Of a stretch of 45,577 nt of DNA, positions 23,898 to 33,104 are shown piece after piece. Numbering within the stretch: the stretch's first letter is position 1; the number at the start of each line of letters is the position of its first letter. The notes below the pieces were generated by a model. It was not told the DNA's origin, searched no databases, and worked only from the letters and a program-made list of their open reading frames with translations. The DNA lies in the NCBI GenBank assembly GCA_947476735.1, contig CANJRZ010000005.1, forward strand, positions 1 to 45,577. The letters are read 5' to 3'. The translations under genes were made by a program, and so were the position numbers. The DNA comes from Sphingomonadaceae bacterium (GTDB taxonomy: Bacteria > Pseudomonadota > Alphaproteobacteria > Sphingomonadales > Sphingomonadaceae).

Positions 23898-24991
23898 GTC
23901 AGATCGAAACTATGATCGAACAAGGCGCGCTGGGTAGGTAGATAGCGCGCGCTGGCCACCTGTGCCCATTCGATCGCGGCACGCAGATTGGCCGGATCGG
24001 TGATGACCGGACCCGCCGACCAATGCGCGTAATTGGGATTGCCCCGCCATGACGCATGATGGCTGTCGAGGAAGACGCAGGGCCGCGGCCGATGGAGGAA
24101 CTCGTAGATCTGGCTGCTGACGTCGCCGAGATAGATGTCGGCCGCCATAGTATAGGTCATGTCGGTCGACGCCGAACTGCCCAGGTCGATGTGGATGTTC
24201 GGGGCGTCATGATAGCGCTGGTCGATCAGTCCTGGACGATCGATCCGCAGCCTGTCGATCGTCACGACATATTTGCGGTGAAACAGCATGACGTGCGGCG
24301 CGAAGATCAGATTGTAGCGGTCGTCATGCAGGAAATGATCGAGCACCGCCCGGCCATGCCGGAACCAGGAGGACAAATGCGGCGAGGGATGCGGATTATA
24401 CAGCACCGTCGGTTTGCCGTTCGTCTGGAAGGGTAAGCGTGGGGGGCGCTCGGGGGCCAGATCGAATTTGGCATAGCCGACGGTGCTGATCCGCGCGGGG
24501 TCGACTTGGGCTTCGGCGACGAGCCGCTCGCGGATCTTGGGGCCTGACACCAGCACCTGATCGAAGCCGGCGCTGGCGCGGTTGAAACCGATCGCCCGAT
24601 CGCCGGCGCCATGCCGGGTGTGGACGATCGGGAGACCGAGGCCGTAGCGGGTCTTCAGGATCAGCGAGGTCTTCTCGGTGACGACGAGCGCATCGAGGCC
24701 GGCGAAGAAATCGAGATTGTCGCGATAGACGCCGATCTTCGTGACCGGCAGCGCCCATTCGAGTCCGCGCGCCAGCAGCCGCGTCATCGGCCGGCGAAGG
24801 CCGAGTTCGACCAGCGTCAGTTCGGCCGTCCGGGCCCCGGCCATCCGCACCACCTCGGCCGTCAGCCGCGCGTTGGTGGTTGCGACCACCACCTCGATCG
24901 ATGGCGCCCGCTGAGCGAGCGCGAGCGCGATGGGAAGGGCGTGCGCGACCTGGTGGACCTGGTCGTGATTGAACAAGAATCCGATCTTCAT
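23792..24991 (-). CDS. TagB/TagF-like glycerophosphotransferase paralog
   Basis: About 400 aa from ATG 24991 (MKIGFLFNHDQVHQVAH...); longer frames would overlap the divergent asparagine synthase gene. The motifs RHGAGDRAIGF, YNPHPSPHLSSWFRHG, LIFAPHVMLF, PNIHIDLGSSAS and ADIYLGDVSSQIYEF parallel the HGxxxxxxG and SS motifs of CDP-glycerol glycerophosphotransferases (TagB/TagF, PF04464). It would transfer a phospho-polyol unit to a lipid-linked or glycan acceptor. It overlaps the convergent GT4 gene by 106 bp. Confidence 0.75.
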   Translation of the reverse strand: MKIGFLFNHDQVHQVAHALPIALALAQRAPSIEVVVATTNARLTAEVVRMAGARTAELTLVELGLRRPMTRLLARGLEWALPVTKIGVYRDNLDFFAGLDALVVTEKTSLILKTRYGLGLPIVHTRHGAGDRAIGFNRASAGFDQVLVSGPKIRERLVAEAQVDPARISTVGYAKFDLAPERPPRLPFQTNGKPTVLYNPHPSPHLSSWFRHGRAVLDHFLHDDRYNLIFAPHVMLFHRKYVVTIDRLRIDRPGLIDQRYHDAPNIHIDLGSSASTDMTYTMAADIYLGDVSSQIYEFLHRPRPCVFLDSHHASWRGNPNYAHWSAGPVITDPANLRAAIEWAQVASARYLPTQRALFDHSFDLTQEPSAMRAARAVLDFLERPEALLSAADTAGEKAA

Positions 24992-25137
24992 GTGACGCAG
25001 ACGCCACCGCCGACGCGATCCCGCATCGTCCACGATCAACTTTTCCGCTGCTGATTCATCGGCGTGCTGCGGCTGCGGGCGAGGCGTGGCGTCTTGGCCA
25101 GGAGCGCTCATGCGCGAGAAAGAATTGGGGGCTTTCA
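24992..25137. promoter_or_regulatory. Divergent promoter region
   Basis: These 146 bp separate the TagF-like gene (minus) from asparagine synthase (plus). Promoters for both are expected. No clear hexamers are called. Confidence 0.35.
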
Positions 25138-27060
25138 ATGTGTGGCATCGCTGGCTGGTACCGCAGGCGGGGACGGTCAATTTCGGCAGAGGCGATCACG
25201 GCGCAATGCGACGCGATCCGCCATCGGGGGCCCGACGATTCCGGCATCTTCACCGACGGAGACTTCGGCTTCGGGATGCGGCGCTTGAGCATATTGGACC
25301 TGCCCGGCGGGCATCAGCCGATCTACTGCCCCACGGGCCGCTTCTCGATCGTCTTCAACGGCGAAATCTACAACCATATGGAGCTTCGGAAGTCGCTTTG
25401 CGAACGCTATGATTTCCGCACGAACAGCGACACCGAAACGATCCTGGCCGCCTTTGTCGTTCATGGAAACGACGCGTGGGAAAAGCTCGAGGGCATGTTC
25501 GCCGTCGCGATCTGGGACAGGCACCGTCGGGTCCTGACCCTGGCCCGGGACCCCCTCGGCATCAAACCGCTCTACGTGACCGAACAGGCGGGCGGGATCG
25601 CCTTCGCCTCCGAACTGAAGGCGTTGCGGACGCTGCCCGATCACCGGTTCAGCATCAACGATCGGGCGGTCCACGACTATTTCAGCTTCGGCCATGTCCG
25701 CCGGCCCCGCTCGATCTTCACCGAGGTGCACACGCTCGACCCCGGTCATTTCATGACGGTGCCGGCCGAGGGGCCGCCGGTCATGCAAAGCTATTGGCGC
25801 GCAAAGCTGCGCAGCGCCCCGCATATGTCCGCGAAAGACTGGGCCTATCAGATGCGGGTCATGCTGATCGATACGGTCGGGCGTCACATGCAATCCGACG
25901 TCCCGATCGGCGCTTTCCTGTCGGGCGGCATCGATTCATCCGCGGTGCTCGCGGCGATGACGAAAAATGGCCATGGCAACCACAAGGCGTTCACGATCGG
26001 CTATGCCGGAGCGGCGATCGACGAAACCGCCGCCGCCGCGGAGATCGCCAGGCACCTCGGCTGCGAACATATCGTCCTGAACTTGGAGGTCGATCGCGCG
26101 ATCGATGTGCTGCCCCTGGTGCAGCGCTGCTTCGACGAACCCTTCGCGGATATGGCCGCGATCCCGACCTGGTATGCGTCGAAACTCGCGTCGGAACATG
26201 TCAAGGTGGTGCTCTGCGGAGAAGGCGGAGACGAGCTGTTCGCGGGATATAAACGCCATCGCAACGCGCGGAACATCGAGCGCTTCCGCAGCCTGCTCGG
26301 TCCGAAATCCCATATCCTTTCGATGATCGACCATATCCCGCTGACCCGGTCGACCAAGGTCAACTATCTGCGCCAGCACGCCCAGCGGTTTTCCGAATTC
26401 GTCAAACTGCCCGACGGCTATCAGCAGTTCTTCGCCGCCACCCAGATCAGCCGCAATGCCCTGCGCAACGACATCTATGGGCGCGAGTTCAAGGAGGCCT
26501 ATGAAAGCGAGCAGAGCTACGCCGATCTCGAACACGAATATTTCGCGAATGACGACGGGGAAAAATCGGCGCTGGAGCAATTCCTCTTTGCCGATCTGAG
26601 CCTGAACATGCCGTCGGCCATGCTGACACGGCTGGATCGCGCGAGCATGGCCCATTCGGTCGAGGCACGGGTGCCCTTTCTGTCGCACAAGCTGGTCGAC
26701 TGGGCATTGACCCTTCCCGCCGAATGCAAGCTGCGCGGCAATGTCGGAAAGGCCGTGTTGCGCGATGCGATCGCGCCGCTGCTGCCGTTATCGGTGATGA
26801 AACGGCCGAAGCAGGGATTTCAGATTCCGCTGGCCGCCTGGTTCAAGGGCGATTTCGGCGAATATGCGCGCCAGGTCTGGTTCGACAGCGGTGCGAGCCA
26901 CGCCGGCTATCTCAGGCGCGAGGCGGTCGAGCGCCTCTTCGTCGAACATCGCCGGGGCGAGGCCAATCATAGCCGCATGCTCTATGCGATTGCGGTCCTT
27001 GGGCTGTGGTGGTCGGATCATGCGCAGGGCGGCTCCGCCGCCATGGCAAGTGCAGCCTGA
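25138..27060 (+). CDS. asnB: Asparagine synthase (glutamine-hydrolysing)
   Basis: 640 aa. The N-terminal nucleophile Cys2 (MCGIAGW) and the glutaminase domain (RHRGPDDSG, FNGEIYNH) are followed by the synthetase domain with the PP-loop SGGIDSS at residues 262-268 and EGGDELFAGYKRH. It converts aspartate and glutamine to asparagine with ATP. Copies in polysaccharide clusters are common and are thought to amidate uronic or other acidic groups of the glycan; that role is inferred from context. GT4 gene follows after 16 bp. Confidence 0.93.
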   Translation: MCGIAGWYRRRGRSISAEAITAQCDAIRHRGPDDSGIFTDGDFGFGMRRLSILDLPGGHQPIYCPTGRFSIVFNGEIYNHMELRKSLCERYDFRTNSDTETILAAFVVHGNDAWEKLEGMFAVAIWDRHRRVLTLARDPLGIKPLYVTEQAGGIAFASELKALRTLPDHRFSINDRAVHDYFSFGHVRRPRSIFTEVHTLDPGHFMTVPAEGPPVMQSYWRAKLRSAPHMSAKDWAYQMRVMLIDTVGRHMQSDVPIGAFLSGGIDSSAVLAAMTKNGHGNHKAFTIGYAGAAIDETAAAAEIARHLGCEHIVLNLEVDRAIDVLPLVQRCFDEPFADMAAIPTWYASKLASEHVKVVLCGEGGDELFAGYKRHRNARNIERFRSLLGPKSHILSMIDHIPLTRSTKVNYLRQHAQRFSEFVKLPDGYQQFFAATQISRNALRNDIYGREFKEAYESEQSYADLEHEYFANDDGEKSALEQFLFADLSLNMPSAMLTRLDRASMAHSVEARVPFLSHKLVDWALTLPAECKLRGNVGKAVLRDAIAPLLPLSVMKRPKQGFQIPLAAWFKGDFGEYARQVWFDSGASHAGYLRREAVERLFVEHRRGEANHSRMLYAIAVLGLWWSDHAQGGSAAMASAA

Positions 27061-27076
27061 ACCGGTGAGGTCGGAT

Positions 27077-28183
27077 ATGTTTCGCGTCACCCTGGTGCTG
27101 CACGAGTTCGATCGCGGCGGAAGCGGACGGGTCGCCGCCTATCTGGCAGGTGGTTTCGCCGCCGCCGGCATGGACGTCGACCTCGTGGTCATGCGGCAAG
27201 GTGGCGATGTCGAACAGGCGCTCGTCGACCTGGCGGGAGACGGTATTCCGATCCACTATCTCGGCCCGCGCCGAGGACCCAGGGCGCTCGATCTGCTTGC
27301 TCGCATCCCCGGGCTTGCCCGCTATCTGAAAGAGCGGGCCCCGTCCGCGATCATTTCCTGCGCCAACAACACGGCACTCGTGGTCGCAGCGGCCCGCCAC
27401 CTCGCAGGGCAGGACGAAGCCCGGCTCTACCTCAAGACCACCAATCCGATTGCCTCCTCGCGCCACAAAGGCTTGGTCCGCTGGTTGCGGCGATGGAGCT
27501 ATCGCATCGCCTTCCGGCATGCCGATGGCGTCTGGACCCTGAGCGACGACGAGACGCAGGAGATGCGCGTCGCATTTCCGGAGACCGCTGGTATCTTTCG
27601 GACGGTGGCCAATCCCTATGTCACGCCGCCGATGCTGGCCGAACCGGCCGACCCGACCGAACCGAAACCCCATCGAACCATATTGGGCGTGGGCCGGCTG
27701 ACCCGGCAGAAGCGGTTCGAGCGGCTGGTCGAGGCCTTCGCGCTGCTACCGGCGCCCGACCTTCGTCTAGAGATATTGGGAGAGGGCGAGGAGCGCGCCG
27801 CCCTCACTAGCCTGGTCGCCCGGCTGGGGCTTGCCGACCGGGTTAGTCTGCCCGGCTTCGTCGACAATGTGGCCGAAGCCTTTCACGGCGCTGCGATGAT
27901 GGTTCTGCCTTCGGACTATGAAGGGCTTCCGGCGGTGGTGCTGGAGGCAATGGCGGCCAATTGTCCGACATTGTCCACCGATTGCTTCCCGGCGGCCCGG
28001 TCGATGCTCGGCAAGACCCAAGGTTGCGCGATCATCGAGCAGCATGATCCGATCAGCCTGGCGTTGCTGATCGAGCATCAGCTGACATTGCCGCGCCCGG
28101 CCCATCTGAGAGCGATCGCCGAGCGCTATTCGATCCCCAATGGCGTCGCCAGCCATCTCGCCGCGCTGACCGAAGCCGCTTAA
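27077..28183 (+). CDS. GT4-family glycosyltransferase
   Basis: 368 aa from ATG 27077, 16 bp after asnB, probably in one transcript. The N-terminus FRVTLVLHEFDRGGSGR resembles the GT4 gene at 13238. The donor half has GVGRLTRQKRFERL and SDYEGLPAVVLEA with the family glutamates. A longer in-frame frame inside asnB is not used. It overlaps the convergent flippase gene by 4 bp. Confidence 0.88.
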   Translation: MFRVTLVLHEFDRGGSGRVAAYLAGGFAAAGMDVDLVVMRQGGDVEQALVDLAGDGIPIHYLGPRRGPRALDLLARIPGLARYLKERAPSAIISCANNTALVVAAARHLAGQDEARLYLKTTNPIASSRHKGLVRWLRRWSYRIAFRHADGVWTLSDDETQEMRVAFPETAGIFRTVANPYVTPPMLAEPADPTEPKPHRTILGVGRLTRQKRFERLVEAFALLPAPDLRLEILGEGEERAALTSLVARLGLADRVSLPGFVDNVAEAFHGAAMMVLPSDYEGLPAVVLEAMAANCPTLSTDCFPAARSMLGKTQGCAIIEQHDPISLALLIEHQLTLPRPAHLRAIAERYSIPNGVASHLAALTEAA

Positions 28184-29544
28184 CTCGCTATGGAGTGATG
28201 GCTCCCACCGCTTGCGCGCCACACCAGCCCCGCGAGCAGGACCGCAGCAACGATCGCCTGCACCAGAGCGTAATAACCTGCCCCTATCAGGCCGAACCGG
28301 ATCATCAGCAGCGGCAGAAGCGGCAGCATTATCAGCGAGGAGGCCACATTTCCCCACACCGAAAGCGCCGGCCGGCCGAGCGCGACCAGCGCGGCGCTGG
28401 CGGGCGGGGCCACCAGCAATATGGTTCGCGCGGCAGCGAGCCACATCATCACTCCTCCCGCCGCACCGATCTCCGCCCCACCGATCAGCAGCGCCAGCGG
28501 CCCGCCGAAAAGGGCGACGATGATCAGCAACGGAACGGCCGCCGCCATCGCGATCGCGACGAGTTTCAGCAGCGTCCTGCGCACTTCGGCGTGATGGCCG
28601 CCCGCGGCGATCATCCGCGCCAGTTCGGCATAGGAGGCCTGGCCGAGATTGCCCGCCGGCTGGGCGATCACGGTCGTGAAGCGCTGCGCCACCGCATAGA
28701 TGCCGGCAGCGGCGGGCCCGAGCACCCAGCCTACCGCCAGTGGCGCGATGCGCGACGCCAGTTCACCGAAGGTGATGTCGGCATTGGCGGCGATCATGAA
28801 GGCGCGGATGCCCTCATTTTCCTCAATCGCGCCCCGCGGCGATCCCAGCATCCGGACGCCGGCGAGCTGCCGGCGTGCGATCATCAGGCCGAAAAGCCAC
28901 ATCGAAGCCCATTCTGCCAAGGCTGCCAGCAGCCATGCGATCAGGAAACCCACCAGCCCCGCCCCAAGCGCAAAGGCGATCACCGCCCCGACGAGGCGAA
29001 CCGCTGGCGCCACCAGATTGTGGATCCCGAGCAGATCGAACCGCCCCATCAGCTGGAGATAGCCGGCCGGCGTGGCACGGATGGTCGCCAGGGTTGCCAG
29101 GCTGTAGGGCACGGCGAAGTCGATCGCGGTCTGGGACCAGCCGAGCCGCGCCCCGATGACGGGCGCCAGCACCGCCGCGGTCAACACGGCAAGCCCGCCG
29201 GCAATCAGCTCGACGGACGCCGCGAAGCGCAGCAGCCGAACGAGGCGCGGCTTGTCGCGGGCTTCCGCCGCCTGCGCTCCATAACGCACGACCGCATGCC
29301 ACCCGGGAAATTCGATAATGCCGCCGACGGTGATCGTGAACGCATGGACGAGGATCAATATGCCGTAGTAGTGCACGCCGAGCCCGCGCAGCGCGATCAC
29401 CATGTACGCCAGGCTCATCAGCCCAGCGATGGCCTTGCCACCCATCAGCTTGCCGAGATTGCCGTAAATCCGACCGACTATCCCATGCGCCGCTGTCGAC
29501 GGCGTACTGAAATCCTCGCTGCTCGACCCGCCCGACCCCGACAT
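28180..29544 (-). CDS. Wzx-like polysaccharide flippase
   Basis: 454 aa from ATG 29544; a start at 29670 would add 42 polar residues. About 12-14 hydrophobic segments in the pattern of the MATE/oligosaccharide flippase superfamily: YGNLGKLMGGKAIAGLMSLAYMVIALR at the first helix and AVAQRFTTVIAQPAGNLGQASYAELAR in the middle. It would flip the lipid-linked repeat unit across the inner membrane. No Wzy polymerase or Wza/Wzc export genes are visible, so the system may make a short glycan or use genes elsewhere. Confidence 0.85.
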   Translation of the reverse strand: MSGSGGSSSEDFSTPSTAAHGIVGRIYGNLGKLMGGKAIAGLMSLAYMVIALRGLGVHYYGILILVHAFTITVGGIIEFPGWHAVVRYGAQAAEARDKPRLVRLLRFAASVELIAGGLAVLTAAVLAPVIGARLGWSQTAIDFAVPYSLATLATIRATPAGYLQLMGRFDLLGIHNLVAPAVRLVGAVIAFALGAGLVGFLIAWLLAALAEWASMWLFGLMIARRQLAGVRMLGSPRGAIEENEGIRAFMIAANADITFGELASRIAPLAVGWVLGPAAAGIYAVAQRFTTVIAQPAGNLGQASYAELARMIAAGGHHAEVRRTLLKLVAIAMAAAVPLLIIVALFGGPLALLIGGAEIGAAGGVMMWLAAARTILLVAPPASAALVALGRPALSVWGNVASSLIMLPLLPLLMIRFGLIGAGYYALVQAIVAAVLLAGLVWRASGGSHHSIAS

Positions 29545-29662
29545 ATGCAGCACATGACCTTTGAGTTCGTGAATATCTGTCGACTGCGCTGCAAGGCACG
29601 TTCGCACCACGCGCGCCTTAGCCATTTTGCCGACCAGCAACCAGACGTTCTCATCGCTATGA

Positions 29663-29677
29663 ACCCGCAATGCGGGT
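29663..29677. other. Short hairpin in divergent region
   Basis: ACCCGC-AAT-GCGGGT forms a 6-bp stem with a 3-nt loop between the divergent flippase and exported phosphatase-like genes. It lacks a T-run, so it is not a clear terminator. Confidence 0.3.
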
Positions 29678-29723
29678 CTGGTGTCACCATGCCGTCTAGC
29701 TGTTCGAAGTGGAGCAGCAACTG

Positions 29724-30812
29724 ATGCGATCGAAGATGTGGCGTTGGGGTGCCATCGGCTTGTTCATGGCGGCGGCGATGTCGACCCCGGTGTTCCTGAA
29801 TGCGGCCAATGGCAATTCGCCCTTCGTGATGACCAACATCCGGCAGGATCCGCGCCTGTCGCTGATGACCTATAATGTCGAAGGACTGCCCTGGCCGGTC
29901 CGGTTCGACCGCGACGAGGATCTCTCGCAGATCCAGACCCGCCTCGAGACGCTCCGCCTGCTCGGCGAGCAGCCGCATATCGTCGTGTTGCAGGAAGCCT
30001 TCACCGATGCGGCCAAGAGCATCGGGCCCGAAAGCGGCTATCGCTATGTTGCTTACGGGCCCGACAAGACTCTGGCCGGCGCGCCGGCGGTTCGGCCCGA
30101 CGATCGCGCCTTCGCCGCCTCGGCCAGCCTGTTGCGCGGTGAGCGTAGCGGCAAGCTGGTCGATAGCGGGCTCCAGATCCTGTCCGACTATCCGATTCTG
30201 TCGGTGCGGCGCATGGCCTTTCCGAGCTATGCCTGCGCGGGTTTCGACTGTCTCGCCAACAAGGGCGTGGTCCTGGCGATGATCGCGGTGCCCGGCATCG
30301 CCGAGCCCATCGCGGTCGCCAACGTCCACCTCAATTCCCGCCGCGCCTCGCATGTTAGCGACGAGCGGTCGATCTATGCCTATCGGCGCCAGATCGACGC
30401 CCTCGACGCCTTTCTGACGAAGAGCGTCAAGCCAGGCACCCCCGTCATCGTCGCGGGTGACTTCAACGTCGGCAAGCGGCCCACCCGGAAGAGCTATTTC
30501 CAGGCCTTTCTCAAGCGGTGGGGCTCTGGCATGCCGGGCCAGGGGGCGATGATCGACGCGCTGACGACCTGCCTCTCCCCGGCAGCGCCGTGCGGGACCG
30601 ATATCCCCAGCGACGCACGCTATTCGGCGGGGCGTGCGCGGGATTGGCAGTTGTCGAGTGCCGGAAGCAGCCATAGGCTGGGCGTCACCCGGCTTTCGGT
30701 GCCGTTCGGCCATGATCTGAACGGCAGGATGCTCTCTGACCATGTCGGATATGTCGCCTATTATGATGTCATCGACCGATCCGGACATGCCAGTGGCGCC
30801 GCAAAGATATGA
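29724..30812 (+). CDS. Exported endonuclease/exonuclease/phosphatase-fold protein
   Basis: 362 aa from ATG 29724 (GGAGCAGCAACTG upstream). After a signal peptide (about 1-28) come the EEP-fold motifs in order: LMTYNVEGLP, IVVLQEAF, AVANVHLNSR, VIVAGDFNV and SDHVGYVAYY, giving metal and catalytic residues (N, E, H, D-x-N, D-H). The family includes nucleases, sphingomyelinases and phosphoinositide phosphatases. An exported member next to envelope genes suggests a lipid or phosphodiester substrate, but this is open. The RND operon starts 16 bp after its stop. Confidence 0.8.
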   Translation: MRSKMWRWGAIGLFMAAAMSTPVFLNAANGNSPFVMTNIRQDPRLSLMTYNVEGLPWPVRFDRDEDLSQIQTRLETLRLLGEQPHIVVLQEAFTDAAKSIGPESGYRYVAYGPDKTLAGAPAVRPDDRAFAASASLLRGERSGKLVDSGLQILSDYPILSVRRMAFPSYACAGFDCLANKGVVLAMIAVPGIAEPIAVANVHLNSRRASHVSDERSIYAYRRQIDALDAFLTKSVKPGTPVIVAGDFNVGKRPTRKSYFQAFLKRWGSGMPGQGAMIDALTTCLSPAAPCGTDIPSDARYSAGRARDWQLSSAGSSHRLGVTRLSVPFGHDLNGRMLSDHVGYVAYYDVIDRSGHASGAAKI

Positions 30813-30828
30813 AGCCCTTCGGCCGACG

Positions 30829-32193
30829 ATGAGGTGGCGCCTCTTTCTGCTTCTACCCGCGCTTCCCCCGTTGCTGCTCGGCGGTTGCGCGACCTATCGC
30901 CCGGCGCCGGTCGATAGCGCCGCTTTCGTCCGGGACTTTGATGCCCGCAGTCAGGCCTTGCCCGTCGGTCGGCCGCTCGATTCAGGGTCGTTGATGGCGC
31001 TGGCGCTTACCAACGCACCTAAACTCCGTGATGCGGCCGCGGCGGTTCGCGTAACGCGGGCGGCCGCAAAAAGCGCCCGGGTCCGGCCGCTCGGCACGCT
31101 GACCCTCACCGCCGAATATTCGCACCAGGACAATCCGAACAAGCCTTGGCTGGGCAGCGCCGCGCTGGGTATCCCGCTCGATATGGGCGCGCGCCGTACA
31201 GGCCGGCTGGGCTCGTCCGATCTCGCCGTGCTCCAGGCCGGCTATGACTATGTCGAGGCGCTATGGACGATGCGGACTGCGATCGAGAGGGGGCTGATCG
31301 AACTCCGCGCCGCTGATGCCGAGATCGCACTCGGTCGCGAGGCGGTGGACGTTCGCAGGACGCGCGAGGAACGCTTCGAACGGCGCGTGATGTCGGGCGA
31401 GGATGCGCGTCCGGTGCATCTGATGGCACGCACCGATCGGCTCACGGCCGAACGCCGCCTTGCCGATGCCCAGGCGAGGCGCGACCAGAGCATGCAGACC
31501 CTCGCCGCCGCGGTCGGCTTGCCGGCCAGGGCTTTGGAGGGGCATCCGATCGCCCCTGATCCGCGTCCCTTCGCAGAACCCGGACGGGGAGAACTTGCAG
31601 TCTGGCGTGGCGAGGCGGCATTGGCGCGAACCGACGTGCTGCGCGCGGCGGCGGACTACGACATTGCCGAGGCGGCGGTCCGGACCGAGGTCGCCAAGCA
31701 ATATCCCGATATCCAGATCGGGCCCGGCTACACCTATGAGCGCGGCATCACCAAATTGCCGTTCAGCCTCACGCTCGCCCTGCCGCCGTCCGATCTGAAC
31801 CGGGCCGCGATCCGCGAGGCCGAGGCGCGGCGGGCGGCAGCGGGCGCGAAGCTCGAAGCCGCGCAGGCCAATGTCCTGTCCTCGGTCGACAGTGCGCGCG
31901 ATGCGCTCAGCGCGGCCACGCTCAACGAACGGCGCGCGGCCGGGGCGGACATGGCCACTGCCGCGCGCGCCGCCGAACAGGCCCGGCGCAGCGTTGATGC
32001 CGGGGAAACCGATCGGACGGACGAGCTCGCTGCCCGCGGTGCGCTTCTCGACAGCCGGATTGCCGCCAATGATGCACGGCGGGTGCGCGATCTCGCCCGC
32101 ATCGACCTCGAAGCCGCCGCGCGGCCACCGCTCGATCCAGAAACGAAGGCGCTGTTCGAGCAAGCGATGCAGAAACTGGAGACCCGCCCATGA
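30829..32193 (+). CDS. TolC/CzcC-like outer-membrane efflux lipoprotein
   Basis: About 454 aa from ATG 30829. A signal peptide with lipobox LLGGC is followed by two repeats of the outer-membrane efflux domain: long amphipathic Ala/Arg/Glu-rich helices (residues about 60-260 and 270-450) separated by barrel strands. It should be the outer-membrane channel of the efflux pump encoded by the next two genes, with an ATGA overlap at 32190-32193. An in-frame ATG at 30793 inside the upstream gene is possible. Confidence 0.85.
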   Translation: MRWRLFLLLPALPPLLLGGCATYRPAPVDSAAFVRDFDARSQALPVGRPLDSGSLMALALTNAPKLRDAAAAVRVTRAAAKSARVRPLGTLTLTAEYSHQDNPNKPWLGSAALGIPLDMGARRTGRLGSSDLAVLQAGYDYVEALWTMRTAIERGLIELRAADAEIALGREAVDVRRTREERFERRVMSGEDARPVHLMARTDRLTAERRLADAQARRDQSMQTLAAAVGLPARALEGHPIAPDPRPFAEPGRGELAVWRGEAALARTDVLRAAADYDIAEAAVRTEVAKQYPDIQIGPGYTYERGITKLPFSLTLALPPSDLNRAAIREAEARRAAAGAKLEAAQANVLSSVDSARDALSAATLNERRAAGADMATAARAAEQARRSVDAGETDRTDELAARGALLDSRIAANDARRVRDLARIDLEAAARPPLDPETKALFEQAMQKLETRP

Positions 32194-33101
32194 TGTTGCG
32201 CCACCAGATTCTTGCGCTCGCCTTCGGCCTCGCACCGATCACCGCCATCGCGGCACCGCCAGGCGTGACGATCGACAAGGCGACCCAGACACGCCTTGGC
32301 ATCGCGACCGCCCCGCTCATAGCGGCCACGCTGCGGCCGAGCGTCACCAGCTTCGCCCATGTCCTCGATCCCACCCCGCTGATGACGCTCGACGGCGATA
32401 TCGAAACGGCGGCGGCAGCGGCGAGTGCTTCTGCCTCTGAAAGCAGACGCGCGCGCGCGCTGGCCGCGGCCGATGCGACAGTCGCGCGCAAGACCGCCGA
32501 GGCGGCTACCGCACAGGCGCGGGGCGATGCCGCAAAACTGCTCCTGCTGCGCCGCCGCCTCACCCTCGAATGGGGAAGCGCTATCGCGTCCCTGTTCCCG
32601 AGCCGGCGTGCGGCGCTGCTCGGCGACGTGGCCGCTGGCCGCAGCGCGCTGCTCCGGGTCGATGCGCCCCCGGGCGCCAGCTTCGCCACCATCCGCGCGG
32701 TGACGCTCGATCTCGGTGGCGGGCGGACCACCACCGCCAATCTGCTCGGCAACGCCCGGGCCGCCGATCCGCGCCAGGCGGTTGCCGGCAAGCTGGCCCT
32801 GGTGCGCGGCGCGCCGGCGGGAGGGATGGCGATCGGCCTGACGCTGCCCGCCCGCCTTGTCGCGGGTGCTGCAACCAGCGGGGTGTTTGTCCCCGCATCG
32901 GCCGTGCTGCGCCAACAGGGGCAAAGCTGGGTCTATGTCCGCCGCAACGACCAGCGTTTCGATCGTATCCCGTTATCCAACACCGTCGCCCGGCCGGGCG
33001 GGCTGCTGGTCGGCAGCGGGTTGCAGAGCGGACAGATCGTCGTGATCCGGGGCGCCGCCAAGCTCTATACCGCAGAGCAGGCCGGCGCGGCGGGCGAATA
33101 G
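32190..33101 (+). CDS. RND efflux periplasmic adaptor
   Basis: A 303-aa protein with a signal peptide (ending in AIAAP). VTIDKATQTRLGIATAPL matches the start of CusB/CzcB-like adaptors, an Ala-rich helical hairpin (about 70-115) follows, then beta-barrel strands and a C-terminal membrane-proximal region (VFVPASAVLRQQGQSWVYV, GLLVGSGLQSGQIVVIRGA). It is short for the family and the lipoyl half-motifs are indistinct. It connects the outer channel to the inner pump. ATGA overlap upstream and 3 bp to the pump gene show an operon. Confidence 0.82.
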   Translation: MMLRHQILALAFGLAPITAIAAPPGVTIDKATQTRLGIATAPLIAATLRPSVTSFAHVLDPTPLMTLDGDIETAAAAASASASESRRARALAAADATVARKTAEAATAQARGDAAKLLLLRRRLTLEWGSAIASLFPSRRAALLGDVAAGRSALLRVDAPPGASFATIRAVTLDLGGGRTTTANLLGNARAADPRQAVAGKLALVRGAPAGGMAIGLTLPARLVAGAATSGVFVPASAVLRQQGQSWVYVRRNDQRFDRIPLSNTVARPGGLLVGSGLQSGQIVVIRGAAKLYTAEQAGAAGE

Positions 33102-33104
33102 GCG